Source of the DNA: Chryseolinea serpens
Lineage (GTDB): Bacteria > Bacteroidota > Bacteroidia > Cytophagales > Cyclobacteriaceae
Assembly (NCBI RefSeq): GCF_900129725.1
Contig: NZ_FQWQ01000003.1
Coordinates: 1,108,091-1,172,090, forward strand
Length of the DNA: 64,000 nt
Reading direction: 5' to 3'
In this document: piece by piece, positions 55,413-63,268 of the stretch
How the letters are laid out: each line of letters begins with the position of its first letter
Position numbering within the stretch: position 1 is the stretch's first letter
Translations under genes and position numbers: made by a program
The notes under the pieces: generated by a model
Seen by the model: the letters and a program-made list of their open reading frames with translations, nothing else
Databases searched by the model: none
Told to the model about the DNA's origin: nothing

Positions 55413-56753
55413 ATGACCGCCCCAACCAAAACGCTCGCGCTAAACAACCCGAAAATCATCCGCGCCTGGTACATGTACGACTGGGCCAATTCGGTCTACA
55501 CACTCGTCATCGCCACAGCGATCTTTCCTATTTACTACAAGGGTGTTGCCGTGGAGGCCAACGGGAGCGACATGGTGAACTTTTTAGGATTCACCATTCA
55601 GAATTCCGTGTTGTATTCTTATGCCTTGTCATTCTCCTTTCTAGTGGTAGCGGCGATGCTGCCCTTGCTGTCGGGTGCGGCAGATTACATCGGCAACAAG
55701 AAGATCTTTATGAAATGCTTTGTATGGCTGGGGAGCATGGGCTGTATTGGCCTTTTCTTTTTCAGCGACATCAACAGGTTAGGGTGGGGCATTTTTTGTT
55801 CCATCGTTGCCAGCATCGGGTATTCGGGTAGCCTCGTGTTCTACGATGCTTTTTTACCGGAGATCGTCACCGAAGATCGTTATGATGTCACCAGCGCACG
55901 GGGTTATTCGATGGGGTATTATGGGAGCGTATTGCTCATGGTGATCTGCCTGGTGTTGATCATGAACCCATTGGCGTTCGGGTTTGGCGATGACTTCGGC
56001 AAAGCGCAAACGTTGGCCACCAAAACGTCGTTCGTATTGGTGGGGCTTTGGTGGATCGGTTTTTCACAGATCCCGTTCCGCCTCCTGCCCGACAATCCAT
56101 TCAACAAGAACCCCACCGGAAATATCTGGACAAAAGGGTATGAAGAAATACGCGGCGTGTGGAGAAGCCTGGAACACCAACCGGAATTGAAGCGCTACCT
56201 GTTGGCCTTTTTCTTTTACAACATGGGTGTGCAATCCGTCATGTACCTGGCGACATTGTTTGGCACCGACGTGCTGCATTTAAAAGATCAAAGCCTCATC
56301 GCGGTGGTGGTCATCATCCAGTTGGTCGGCGCCGTGGGCGCCTATTTGTTTGCCCGGTTGTCGCGCCGGATAGGCAATCGTTTATCGTTGTTGGTGATGA
56401 TCGTTATTTGGATCGGAGTGTGTATTTCAGCGTACTTCGTGGCCACGGAATATCAATTTTACGGATTGGCCTTTGTGGTGGGGATGGTGATGGGTGGCAT
56501 TCAATCCCTGTCGCGAGCAACGTATTCCAAGCTGATCCCACAAAATACAATGGATCACGCCTCTTACTTTAGCTTCTATGATGTCACCTACAACGTGTCG
56601 ATCGTGATCGGCACATTCTCCTACGGCTTTGTGGACCAGATCACAGGGAGTATGCGCTACAGCGCGCTGGCGTTGGGCATATTCTTTATTATAGGCTTCT
56701 TTATTTTATGGACCGTGCGATCGAAGGAGATCCAATCGGCGCGGGTAAATTAG
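55413..56753 (+). CDS. UMF1/ATG22-like MFS transporter
   Basis: A 446-residue membrane protein with about 12 hydrophobic segments. The opening IIRAWYMYDWANSVYTLVIA is the hallmark of the UMF1 family (related to yeast vacuolar ATG22 effluxers), and GAADYIGNKKIFMKCF and GGIQSLSRATYSKLIPQ are further family landmarks. Substrates in bacteria are uncertain. Its end overlaps the convergent AMP nucleosidase gene by 4 bases. Confidence 0.88.
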   Translation: MTAPTKTLALNNPKIIRAWYMYDWANSVYTLVIATAIFPIYYKGVAVEANGSDMVNFLGFTIQNSVLYSYALSFSFLVVAAMLPLLSGAADYIGNKKIFMKCFVWLGSMGCIGLFFFSDINRLGWGIFCSIVASIGYSGSLVFYDAFLPEIVTEDRYDVTSARGYSMGYYGSVLLMVICLVLIMNPLAFGFGDDFGKAQTLATKTSFVLVGLWWIGFSQIPFRLLPDNPFNKNPTGNIWTKGYEEIRGVWRSLEHQPELKRYLLAFFFYNMGVQSVMYLATLFGTDVLHLKDQSLIAVVVIIQLVGAVGAYLFARLSRRIGNRLSLLVMIVIWIGVCISAYFVATEYQFYGLAFVVGMVMGGIQSLSRATYSKLIPQNTMDHASYFSFYDVTYNVSIVIGTFSYGFVDQITGSMRYSALALGIFFIIGFFILWTVRSKEIQSARVN

Positions 56754-57517
56754 TAGCGCAGGTGTTTCACGGTCATGCCGTTGTTGATCAACTGCTTCAG
56801 CGAGTCGATGCCGATCTTGAGGTGCAACTCCACAAACGTTTTGGTCACTACAGAATCGCTGGCTTCCGTCTTCACGCCTTCAGGCACCATGGGTTGATCG
56901 GAAATGAGCAATAGAGCTCCCGTTGGAATTTTATTGGAGAATGCCGTGGAGAAGATCGTCGCCGTTTCCATGTCGATGGCCAGTGCGCGGATCTTGCGGA
57001 GATAGCTTTTAAATTCTTCGTCCCATTCCCATACGCGCCGGTTGGTGGTGTAGACCGTACCCGTCCAGTAATCTTGTTTGTGATCGCGGATGGTGGTGGA
57101 GATCGCTTTCTGCAAAGCAAAGGCGGGTAAGGCCGGCACTTCGGGAGGGAAGTAGTCGTTAGAGGTTCCTTCGCCGCGGATGGCGGCGATGGGCAGCACA
57201 AGGTCGCCGATGTCGTTCTTTTTCAACCCGCCACATTTGCCAAGGAACAAGGCGGCTTTTGGCTTGATGGCGCTGAGACAGTCCATGATGGTGGCCGCAT
57301 TGGGGCTGCCCATGCCGAAGTTGATGATGGTGATGCCCTCGGCGGTGGCACTGCGCATGGCACGGTCGTGGCCGTTCACCGGCACGTTGTGCCAGGCGGC
57401 AAACATGGTCACGTAGTTATCAAAATTGGTCAGCAGGATGTATTCGCCGAAATGGCTCAGCGGCTGCCCGGTATAGCGCGGCAGCCAGTTTTCAACAATA
57501 TCTTGTTTCGTCTTCAT
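56750..57517 (-). CDS. amn: AMP nucleosidase, short form
   Basis: A 255-residue member of the nucleoside phosphorylase superfamily that hydrolyses AMP to adenine and ribose 5-phosphate. Motifs are TIINFGMGSPNAATIMDC (phosphate site), ALFLGKCGGLKKNDIGDLVL and ALAIDMETATIFSTAF (the M-E pair that binds the ribose), plus SDQPMVPEGVKT with the catalytic Asp. It lacks the N-terminal ~200-residue regulatory domain of the E. coli enzyme, as in other Bacteroidota homologues. It is a single gene; its 3' end overlaps the UMF1-type gene. Confidence 0.88.
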   Translation of the reverse strand: MKTKQDIVENWLPRYTGQPLSHFGEYILLTNFDNYVTMFAAWHNVPVNGHDRAMRSATAEGITIINFGMGSPNAATIMDCLSAIKPKAALFLGKCGGLKKNDIGDLVLPIAAIRGEGTSNDYFPPEVPALPAFALQKAISTTIRDHKQDYWTGTVYTTNRRVWEWDEEFKSYLRKIRALAIDMETATIFSTAFSNKIPTGALLLISDQPMVPEGVKTEASDSVVTKTFVELHLKIGIDSLKQLINNGMTVKHLRY

Positions 57518-57638
57518 GGCCTAAAGTACTAAATAGGAGGAAATTTAAAAGCGGGTCCTTGAAGGGTAAACAAAAAATAATCCCCTCGCGTTTGCGAGCT
57601 GTCAATGGAGGTGGGGAAAATTTGGTTTATTTGTGTGC

Positions 57639-58085
57639 ATGGTCAAGCTCAACCTCCCCGATTTTGAATATGTCCTTAAAAAAGAGGAGGGCAAGCTTTT
57701 GATCCTCGACAGCATCCGCAAAAAATACTTGGTGCTGACACCGGAAGAATGGGTGCGGCAACATTTCGTGAACTACCTCATCCAAACCCTGCAATACCCG
57801 CGGTCGCTCATCCGGATCGAAGGCGGTCTCCAGTTCAACCGCCTCCAAAAACGTTCCGACATCGTGGTCTTCGATCGCGAGGGCAAACCTTGGATGGTCA
57901 TCGAATGCAAGGCTCCCGACCTGGCCATGAGCCAGCAAACCCTGCGACAGGCATCGGTCTATAATCACTCCCTCAAAGCCAAATACCTCGTCATCACCAA
58001 CGGCCTCCAACACATCTGCTGCGCCACCGACTGGCAAGCCAACACCACAGCCGTACTGCAAGAAATGCCGCCCTATAACGGCTAA
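57639..58085 (+). CDS. HsdR-N-type PD-(D/E)XK nuclease-fold protein
   Basis: A 148-residue protein from ATG 57639 with the type I restriction enzyme R N-terminal fold: RSDIVVFDREGKPWMVIECK shows D74, E89-x-K91, the PD-(D/E)XK triad, and YLVITNGLQHICC completes the core. Such stand-alone proteins are conserved in Bacteroidota and are not accompanied by HsdM/HsdS; here too no methylase or specificity subunit is nearby. Nuclease activity is possible from the intact triad, while the biological role is unknown. Confidence 0.85.
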   Translation: MVKLNLPDFEYVLKKEEGKLLILDSIRKKYLVLTPEEWVRQHFVNYLIQTLQYPRSLIRIEGGLQFNRLQKRSDIVVFDREGKPWMVIECKAPDLAMSQQTLRQASVYNHSLKAKYLVITNGLQHICCATDWQANTTAVLQEMPPYNG

Positions 58086-58102
58086 CAACACCTAAAAGAG
58101 AA

Positions 58103-58144
58103 GAGGGCGCAAAAGAAACGTCTTCGCATCTCCTTTGCGCCCTC
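58103..58144. terminator. Hairpin that competes with the adjacent palindrome
   Basis: GAGGGCGCAAA (58103-58113) pairs perfectly with TTTGCGCCCTC (58134-58144) across 20 bases. The right arm shares CGCCCTC with the following 50-bp palindrome, so only one of the two structures can form fully at a time. It sits 17 bases after the HsdR-N gene. Confidence 0.6.
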
Positions 58145-58187
58145 TCTGCCTGCCCGCTGAAGCTTCAGCGGGCAGGCAGAGAGGGCG
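58138..58187. repeat. Perfect 50-bp palindrome
   Basis: Each half is 25 bases with no spacer and the centre is GAAG|CTTC; every position from 58138 to 58187 pairs with its mirror (for example CTGCCTGCCCGCTGAAG against CTTCAGCGGGCAGGCAG). It lies 52 bases after the HsdR-N gene and 19 before the end of the convergent alanine dehydrogenase gene, so it may end transcription from both sides, but no T-run is present. Perfect palindromes of this size are uncommon in bacterial chromosomes. Confidence 0.85.
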
Positions 58188-58206
58188 GTTCAAAATGATT
58201 TCCGCC

Positions 58207-59319
58207 TTACAGGAATTTCTTCACGTCAGTGTAGCCAAGCCCGAACGCGTCCGCCACAGCCTTATACACCACTTCACCCTGGATCACATTCAAGCCATTC
58301 CGCAACTCCATATTCTCCTGCGCCGCTTTCTTCCATCCCTGGTTCGCCAAACGAATGGCATACGGCAACGTAGCATTCGTCAACGCCAAAGTTGACGTAT
58401 ACGGAACTGCACCCGGCATGTTTGCCACACAATAGTGCACCACATCATCAATAATAAAAGTAGGATCCTCGTGCGTCGTCGGACGGCAGGTCTCGATACA
58501 ACCTCCCTGGTCCACGGCCACGTCCACCAGCACCGTACCGGGCCGCATCGACTTCAACATATCGCGTGTGATCAGCTTCGGTGCTTTCGCTCCCGGCACG
58601 AGCACGCCCCCGATGATGAGGTCGGTGTCTTTGATCATTTCACGGATCGTATATTCGTTCGACACAATGGTGTGTACATTCTTGGGCATTACATCATCCA
58701 AATAGCGAAGGCGGGTGATGTTGAGGTCCATGATGGTTACATCGGCCCCCATACCCGCAGCGATCTTTGCCGCGTTTGTGCCCACGACACCGCCTCCGAG
58801 AATGAGCACTTTGGCGGGCTTCACACCGGGCACGCCGCCCAGCAAAATGCCTCTGCCTTTCAGGGGTTTCTCCAAATATTTGGCGCCCTCCTGGATGGCC
58901 ATTCTTCCCGCCACTTCCGACATGGGGATCAACAACGGTAAGCTACCGTCGATGCGTTCCACCGTTTCATAGGCGAGACAAACTGCGCCGGTGGCGATCA
59001 TGGCTTTGGCCAGGGGTTCATAGGAAGCAAAGTGAAAATAGGTGAACACCAATTGGTCTTTGCGGATGAGGTTGTACTCTTGCTCTACAGGCTCTTTCAC
59101 CTTCATGATCATTTCCGCTACTGCGAAAACGCTGGCTGCATCGGGAAGAAGTTTGGCACCGGCGGAGACGTATTGTTCGTCGCTGAAGCCGCTGCCGACA
59201 CCGGCCGTAGATTGTACATGAACCGTGTGACCGCGCTTCACCAATTCCTGCGTGCCGGCTGGTGTGAGGGCAACACGGTTTTCATTATTTTTAATTTCTT
59301 TAGGAACACCTATGATCAT
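58207..59319 (-). CDS. ald: Alanine dehydrogenase
   Basis: A 370-residue NAD-dependent enzyme that interconverts L-alanine and pyruvate plus ammonia. The start MIIGVPKEIKNNENRVALTP is diagnostic; substrate residues R15, K75 (KVKEP) and H96 (YFHFAS) are present, the nucleotide-binding GGGVVG is at 175-180, and VDVAVDQGGC holds the catalytic Asp. Length is normal (about 370). It is a single gene with a likely promoter box just upstream. Confidence 0.97.
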   Translation of the reverse strand: MIIGVPKEIKNNENRVALTPAGTQELVKRGHTVHVQSTAGVGSGFSDEQYVSAGAKLLPDAASVFAVAEMIMKVKEPVEQEYNLIRKDQLVFTYFHFASYEPLAKAMIATGAVCLAYETVERIDGSLPLLIPMSEVAGRMAIQEGAKYLEKPLKGRGILLGGVPGVKPAKVLILGGGVVGTNAAKIAAGMGADVTIMDLNITRLRYLDDVMPKNVHTIVSNEYTIREMIKDTDLIIGGVLVPGAKAPKLITRDMLKSMRPGTVLVDVAVDQGGCIETCRPTTHEDPTFIIDDVVHYCVANMPGAVPYTSTLALTNATLPYAIRLANQGWKKAAQENMELRNGLNVIQGEVVYKAVADAFGLGYTDVKKFL

Positions 59320-59344
59320 AAAACTATCGTTTTTTTAACGGCTG

Positions 59345-59352
59345 CAAATATA
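59345..59352 (-). promoter_or_regulatory. Candidate -7 promoter box of ald
   Basis: On the minus strand TATATTTG matches the Bacteroidota TAnnTTTG consensus and lies 26 bases before the ald start codon. A matching -33 element is not clear. Confidence 0.4.
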
Positions 59353-59391
59353 CTAACATACAGTCGTTGTTTGCTGTAACCCTTTGAATTT

Positions 59392-59769
59392 ATGAGTGAA
59401 AGCCTCCTGTATGCGTTCTATGGATCATTGCGACGGGGCATGGACAACCATGCCCTATACGAGCACGAACTGCAGTACCAGCGCACGGTCGTGCTCAGGG
59501 GATATGCGCTCTACGCATTGGCCGACTATCCCTATGCCGTGAAAACGGGTGACCCCCAAGACACACTGGTCGCAGAGCTCTACACCATCCCAAACCCGCA
59601 AACGAAACAAACCATACATGATATGGAATTGGATGCCGGATATATTTTTTCGGAGGAACAAATTGCCGAAGGAAAGTTTGGAATTTATATCTTCGCTGCA
59701 CCGGGGCGCGACGACGTGCGGGTGCCCGGCGGGGACTGGGTGGCCTACCGCCTCGCTTTGGGAAAGTAA
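59392..59769 (+). CDS. Gamma-glutamylcyclotransferase-like (AIG2-type) protein
   Basis: A 125-residue cytosolic protein of the GGCT-like fold. YGSLRRG (residues 10-16) is the family's substrate loop, E79 in DMELDAGY is the candidate catalytic acid, and VAYRLALGK ends the fold. Members cyclise gamma-glutamyl amines or peptides, but many small ones have undefined substrates. The gene lies divergent to ald and 53 bases before the E1 dehydrogenase gene. Confidence 0.82.
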   Translation: MSESLLYAFYGSLRRGMDNHALYEHELQYQRTVVLRGYALYALADYPYAVKTGDPQDTLVAELYTIPNPQTKQTIHDMELDAGYIFSEEQIAEGKFGIYIFAAPGRDDVRVPGGDWVAYRLALGK

Positions 59770-59822
59770 ATGGTAATGCCTATTTTTGAATCGAATCTAT
59801 TCACCTTTTCAACCCCAGAAAT

Positions 59823-62234
59823 TTGAGCGCGATCAAGGAAGTAAAGGTAAAGTTCTCGCAAGCCAGAGTGAAAGAAATTCTGGCCGACTACCGCCTGGCG
59901 GTAGAGAGCCGCGAGGCGAGCATCATCGGACGCAGGGAAGTGTTCATGGGCAAAGCCAAGTTCGGCATCTTCGGCGACGGCAAAGAGCTTGCCCAGATCG
60001 CGATGGCCAAAGTGTTCCGCCGCGGCGATTTTCGCGCCGGCTACTACCGCGACCAAACGTTCATGTTCGCCATCAATGAACTGACCGTTCAACAATACTT
60101 CGCACAACTCTACGCGCACACCAGCGTGGAGGCAGACCCTGCTTCTGCCGGCCGCCTCATGAACGGTCACTACGCCACGCGCCTCCTCGACGAACACGGC
60201 CAACTTCGAAACCTCGCCGAGAACAAGAACAGCAGCGCCGACATTTCACCCACGGCCGGCCAAATGCCCCGCCTGCTGGGACTGGCCTATGCTTCGAAAC
60301 TGTTCCGCGAAAACGAAGGACTAAAAGAATACACCACACTTTCCAACAACGGCAACGAGATCGCCTTCGGCACCATTGGCAACGCCTCCACTTCCGAAGG
60401 TATGTTTTTCGAAGCCATCAATGCTGCGGGCGTACTGCAGGTGCCCATGCTCATTTCGATTTGGGATGATGAATATGGCATTTCCGTTCCACAAGAATTT
60501 CATACAACAAAAGGAAGCATCTCCAAAGCCCTGGCCGGTCTGCAGCGCACCGACACCGAAAAAGGCTTCGAGATCATCACCGTGAAAGGATGGGACTATC
60601 CCGCCCTCATCGATGCCTATCAGAAAGCAGAAGTCATTTGCCGCGAACAACACGTGCCCGTATTGTTTCATGTCTATGAAATGACACAACCCCAGGGCCA
60701 CTCCACGTCCGGTTCGCACGAACGCTATAAATCGAAAGAGCGCCTCGCCTGGGAAGCCGAGCACGACTGCATCCGCAAAATGCGCGAGTGGATCATCAAC
60801 GAAGTGATGATCCTTCCCGAAGAAGTGGACGACATCGAAAAGGAAGCCCGCCAAGCCGCCAAGCAAGCCAAAGAGCGTGCCTGGAAAGCTTTTATGGACG
60901 ACGTTCGCAAGGATCAGAATGTCGTCATCGAGATATTGGACAGGGCTGCCGAACAGAGCGCGCATAATGAAGAGATCCACCGCATAAAAGAAGACCTGGT
61001 CAAAGCCATCAACCCCACGCGCATGGAAACCATGCGGGCCGCAAAACTAGCGTTGCGGCTGCTGTACCAGGAAAGCATACCTGCAAAAGAAGAGCTTCAG
61101 CATTGGCTGAAGCACTCAGAAGACGACAACTTCGATCGCTATTCGTCGCACATGCACAGCGTGTCGGACGAGTCGGCGTTGAATGTACCCCGCATCGATC
61201 CGGTGTATTCCGATTCGTCGCCGCTCATCGACGGCCGCGAGATCCTGCAAGCTTGCTTTGACGCTGCCCTCACCCGCGACCCGCGCGTGCTGGCCTTTGG
61301 CGAAGACGTGGGCCGTATTGGCGATGTGAACCAGGGCTTCGCAGGATTGCAAGCCAAACACGGCGACCTGCGCGTGACCGATACCGGCATTCGCGAATGC
61401 ACCATCGTAGGGCAGGGGATTGGCACAGCCTTGAGAGGCCTCAAGCCCATCGCCGAAATTCAATACCTCGATTATTTTATCTACGCCCTCCCGACCTTGT
61501 CCGACGACCTGGCCTGTTTATATTATCGCACAAAGGGTGGCCAAAAGGCTCCGCTCATCGTGCGCACACGCGGCCACCGCTTGGAAGGCGTGTGGCATGC
61601 CGGCTCACAAATCGCGATGCTGCTGCACACGCTGCGCGGCATGTACATCATCGCGCCACGCAACATGACCCAGGCCGCGGGATTCTATAACACCATGCTG
61701 CGTTCCGACGATCCCTCGGTCATCATCGAATGCCTCAACGGCTATCGCCTCAAAGAAAAATTACCCGATAACATCGGTGAATTCACTGTGCCGCTGGGCA
61801 CGCCCGAGATATTGAAAGAAGGAACGGATATTACCATTGTAACCTACGGCTCGATGTGCCGCGTGGTGATGGAAGCCGCAGCAGAGTTGGAAAACTATGG
61901 CATCTCCTGTGAAGTGATCGATGTGCAAACCCTGCTGCCGTTCGATCTCCATCACAGCATCCTGGAGTCTATAAAGAAAACCAATCGCGTGGTGTTTGCC
62001 GACGAAGATGTGCCCGGCGGGGCAACGTCGTTCATGATGCAACAGGTGCTGGAAGAACAAAATGCCTATGCATACCTGGATTCCAAACCGGTGACCATCA
62101 CGGCAAAAGAACATCGCCCGGCCTATGCTTCCGACGGCGATTACTTCTCGAAGCCCAATGCCGAAGAGGTGTTTGAGAGAGTATACGCCATCTTGTCCGA
62201 AGTGGATCCTTCGAAGTTTCCGTCGCTTTATTGA
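59823..62234 (+). CDS. Fused alpha/beta E1 of a 2-oxoacid (branched-chain) dehydrogenase
   Basis: An 803-residue thiamine-diphosphate enzyme in which E1-alpha and E1-beta are one chain. The alpha half (~1-400) has SREASIIGRREVFMGKAKFG, a TPP region GTIGNASTSEGMFFEAINAA and VPMLISIWDDEYGISVP; the beta half (~460-803) has ILQACFDAALTRDPRVLAFG, EDVGRIGDVNQGFAGLQ, GIRECTIVGQGIGTALRG and AYASDGDYFSKPNAEEV. TTG 59823 is the only start between an upstream in-frame stop and the first conserved residues. It should decarboxylate branched-chain 2-oxoacids for branched acyl-CoA, which in Bacteroidota feed iso-fatty acids and the branched sphingoid bases. E2/E3 are not in the window. Confidence 0.88.
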   Translation: MSAIKEVKVKFSQARVKEILADYRLAVESREASIIGRREVFMGKAKFGIFGDGKELAQIAMAKVFRRGDFRAGYYRDQTFMFAINELTVQQYFAQLYAHTSVEADPASAGRLMNGHYATRLLDEHGQLRNLAENKNSSADISPTAGQMPRLLGLAYASKLFRENEGLKEYTTLSNNGNEIAFGTIGNASTSEGMFFEAINAAGVLQVPMLISIWDDEYGISVPQEFHTTKGSISKALAGLQRTDTEKGFEIITVKGWDYPALIDAYQKAEVICREQHVPVLFHVYEMTQPQGHSTSGSHERYKSKERLAWEAEHDCIRKMREWIINEVMILPEEVDDIEKEARQAAKQAKERAWKAFMDDVRKDQNVVIEILDRAAEQSAHNEEIHRIKEDLVKAINPTRMETMRAAKLALRLLYQESIPAKEELQHWLKHSEDDNFDRYSSHMHSVSDESALNVPRIDPVYSDSSPLIDGREILQACFDAALTRDPRVLAFGEDVGRIGDVNQGFAGLQAKHGDLRVTDTGIRECTIVGQGIGTALRGLKPIAEIQYLDYFIYALPTLSDDLACLYYRTKGGQKAPLIVRTRGHRLEGVWHAGSQIAMLLHTLRGMYIIAPRNMTQAAGFYNTMLRSDDPSVIIECLNGYRLKEKLPDNIGEFTVPLGTPEILKEGTDITIVTYGSMCRVVMEAAAELENYGISCEVIDVQTLLPFDLHHSILESIKKTNRVVFADEDVPGGATSFMMQQVLEEQNAYAYLDSKPVTITAKEHRPAYASDGDYFSKPNAEEVFERVYAILSEVDPSKFPSLY

Positions 62235-62257
62235 GTAAGAATAAATAAACAGAAATA

Positions 62258-62298
62258 AAGAAGGGACTACTCGATTTCGAATAGTCCCTTCTTCTTTT
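62258..62298 (+). terminator. Rho-independent terminator after the E1 gene
   Basis: AAGAAGGGACTA (62258-62269) pairs perfectly with TAGTCCCTTCTT (62282-62293) around a 12-base loop and is followed by CTTTTAT. It lies 24 bases after the stop codon and 46 before the end of the convergent lipoprotein gene. Confidence 0.85.
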
Positions 62299-62338
62299 AT
62301 GTCTGTATCGCTTGTTTAAATTTCTTGTTGCTTAAAAA

Positions 62339-63235
62339 CTATCCCCCGCGTTTGATGTCATCCAGGGTAAAGTCGCCGGTGTCGACCACATTGCTGGTGT
62401 GGAGGGCGCGGTCTCTGATCTTGACGAGAAGCCTCATGGGTTTGGTCGTGAAGATGGACCGGATACCGGTGGTCACCATAGCATAAGTGAGTTTGCCCTC
62501 CAGCGGACCGGCGTTGGAAGTCAGGATCGGGAAGCGCTGATTGAAGGAGATCGTGCAGAATTCTTTTGACCAGTCAAATTCAACGTAGTCTTTTGTAAGG
62601 TCGTTGCCTGTTCCAACCTTGTAAAAGAATTGTACGTCGATGTTGGCATAGTTCGGATTGGTCCGGAAGAAAAATGTATCCAGCAGGATATAGGCCGGGA
62701 TGTTGGGTCTTCCGGGCGTGGGGTTTTGCAGTTCAATTTGTTCCTTGATATGGATATCTGTATCCACAAAAATACTCTTGTCGTCCTCCACAACGTAGAC
62801 AGAATCATACATGTAGTAGAGACAGTTGTCGGCGTCAGTGTACTGGGGGAGGTAGCTATATTCGGGTGTCCGGGTCGACCTCACGGTAAGCAGTTTGCCT
62901 TGCGCGCCGTTGGGCACATCCAGGAACTGGGGAAGATCGTAGGGCAGCGTTTCCTTTCCAACCGGGATGGTATCGCCGTTGTTGCCCAGGTACATGTTCA
63001 CGTCATTGAAGGGTGAGTCTGTGTAGTCGGATGAAAGCCCCAGGTCGCCGTCGCCATCTTTGAAATTGATGGTGATCACCAGCGAGTCTTTTGTGCCGCC
63101 GCCACCGCCGTCTTTGAAGTAGATGTCGCCGTCGTAGGTGATCTGAGGCGTATCGGGAAGTTCTGGAGGATTAAAGCACGCCCCGGCAATAAATGCTGAA
63201 AATCCGAATAATAATAGGCCTTTTAGTGCTTTCAT
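62339..63235 (-). CDS. Lipoprotein of unknown function
   Basis: A 298-residue lipoprotein; ATG 63235 gives the signal MKALKGLLLFGFSAFIAGAC with the lipobox Cys at residue 20, while the earlier in-frame start would add seven unlikely residues. The mature protein opens with PPELPDTPQITYDGDIYFKD, a glycine run (GGGGG), and a DGDGDLGLSSDYTD acidic segment that may bind calcium, as in many Bacteroidota surface lipoproteins with beta-sandwich repeats. I do not recognise the family. It is divergent to the LuxE-like gene. Confidence 0.7.
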   Translation of the reverse strand: MKALKGLLLFGFSAFIAGACFNPPELPDTPQITYDGDIYFKDGGGGGTKDSLVITINFKDGDGDLGLSSDYTDSPFNDVNMYLGNNGDTIPVGKETLPYDLPQFLDVPNGAQGKLLTVRSTRTPEYSYLPQYTDADNCLYYMYDSVYVVEDDKSIFVDTDIHIKEQIELQNPTPGRPNIPAYILLDTFFFRTNPNYANIDVQFFYKVGTGNDLTKDYVEFDWSKEFCTISFNQRFPILTSNAGPLEGKLTYAMVTTGIRSIFTTKPMRLLVKIRDRALHTSNVVDTGDFTLDDIKRGG

Positions 63236-63268
63236 CTGTACATTTGAGCCGGTCAAGTTAAGGAACGC

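Noticed and set aside
57639-58085. Type I restriction system
   Set aside because: Only the small HsdR-N-like nuclease fold is present; no helicase, methylase or specificity subunit exists in the window.
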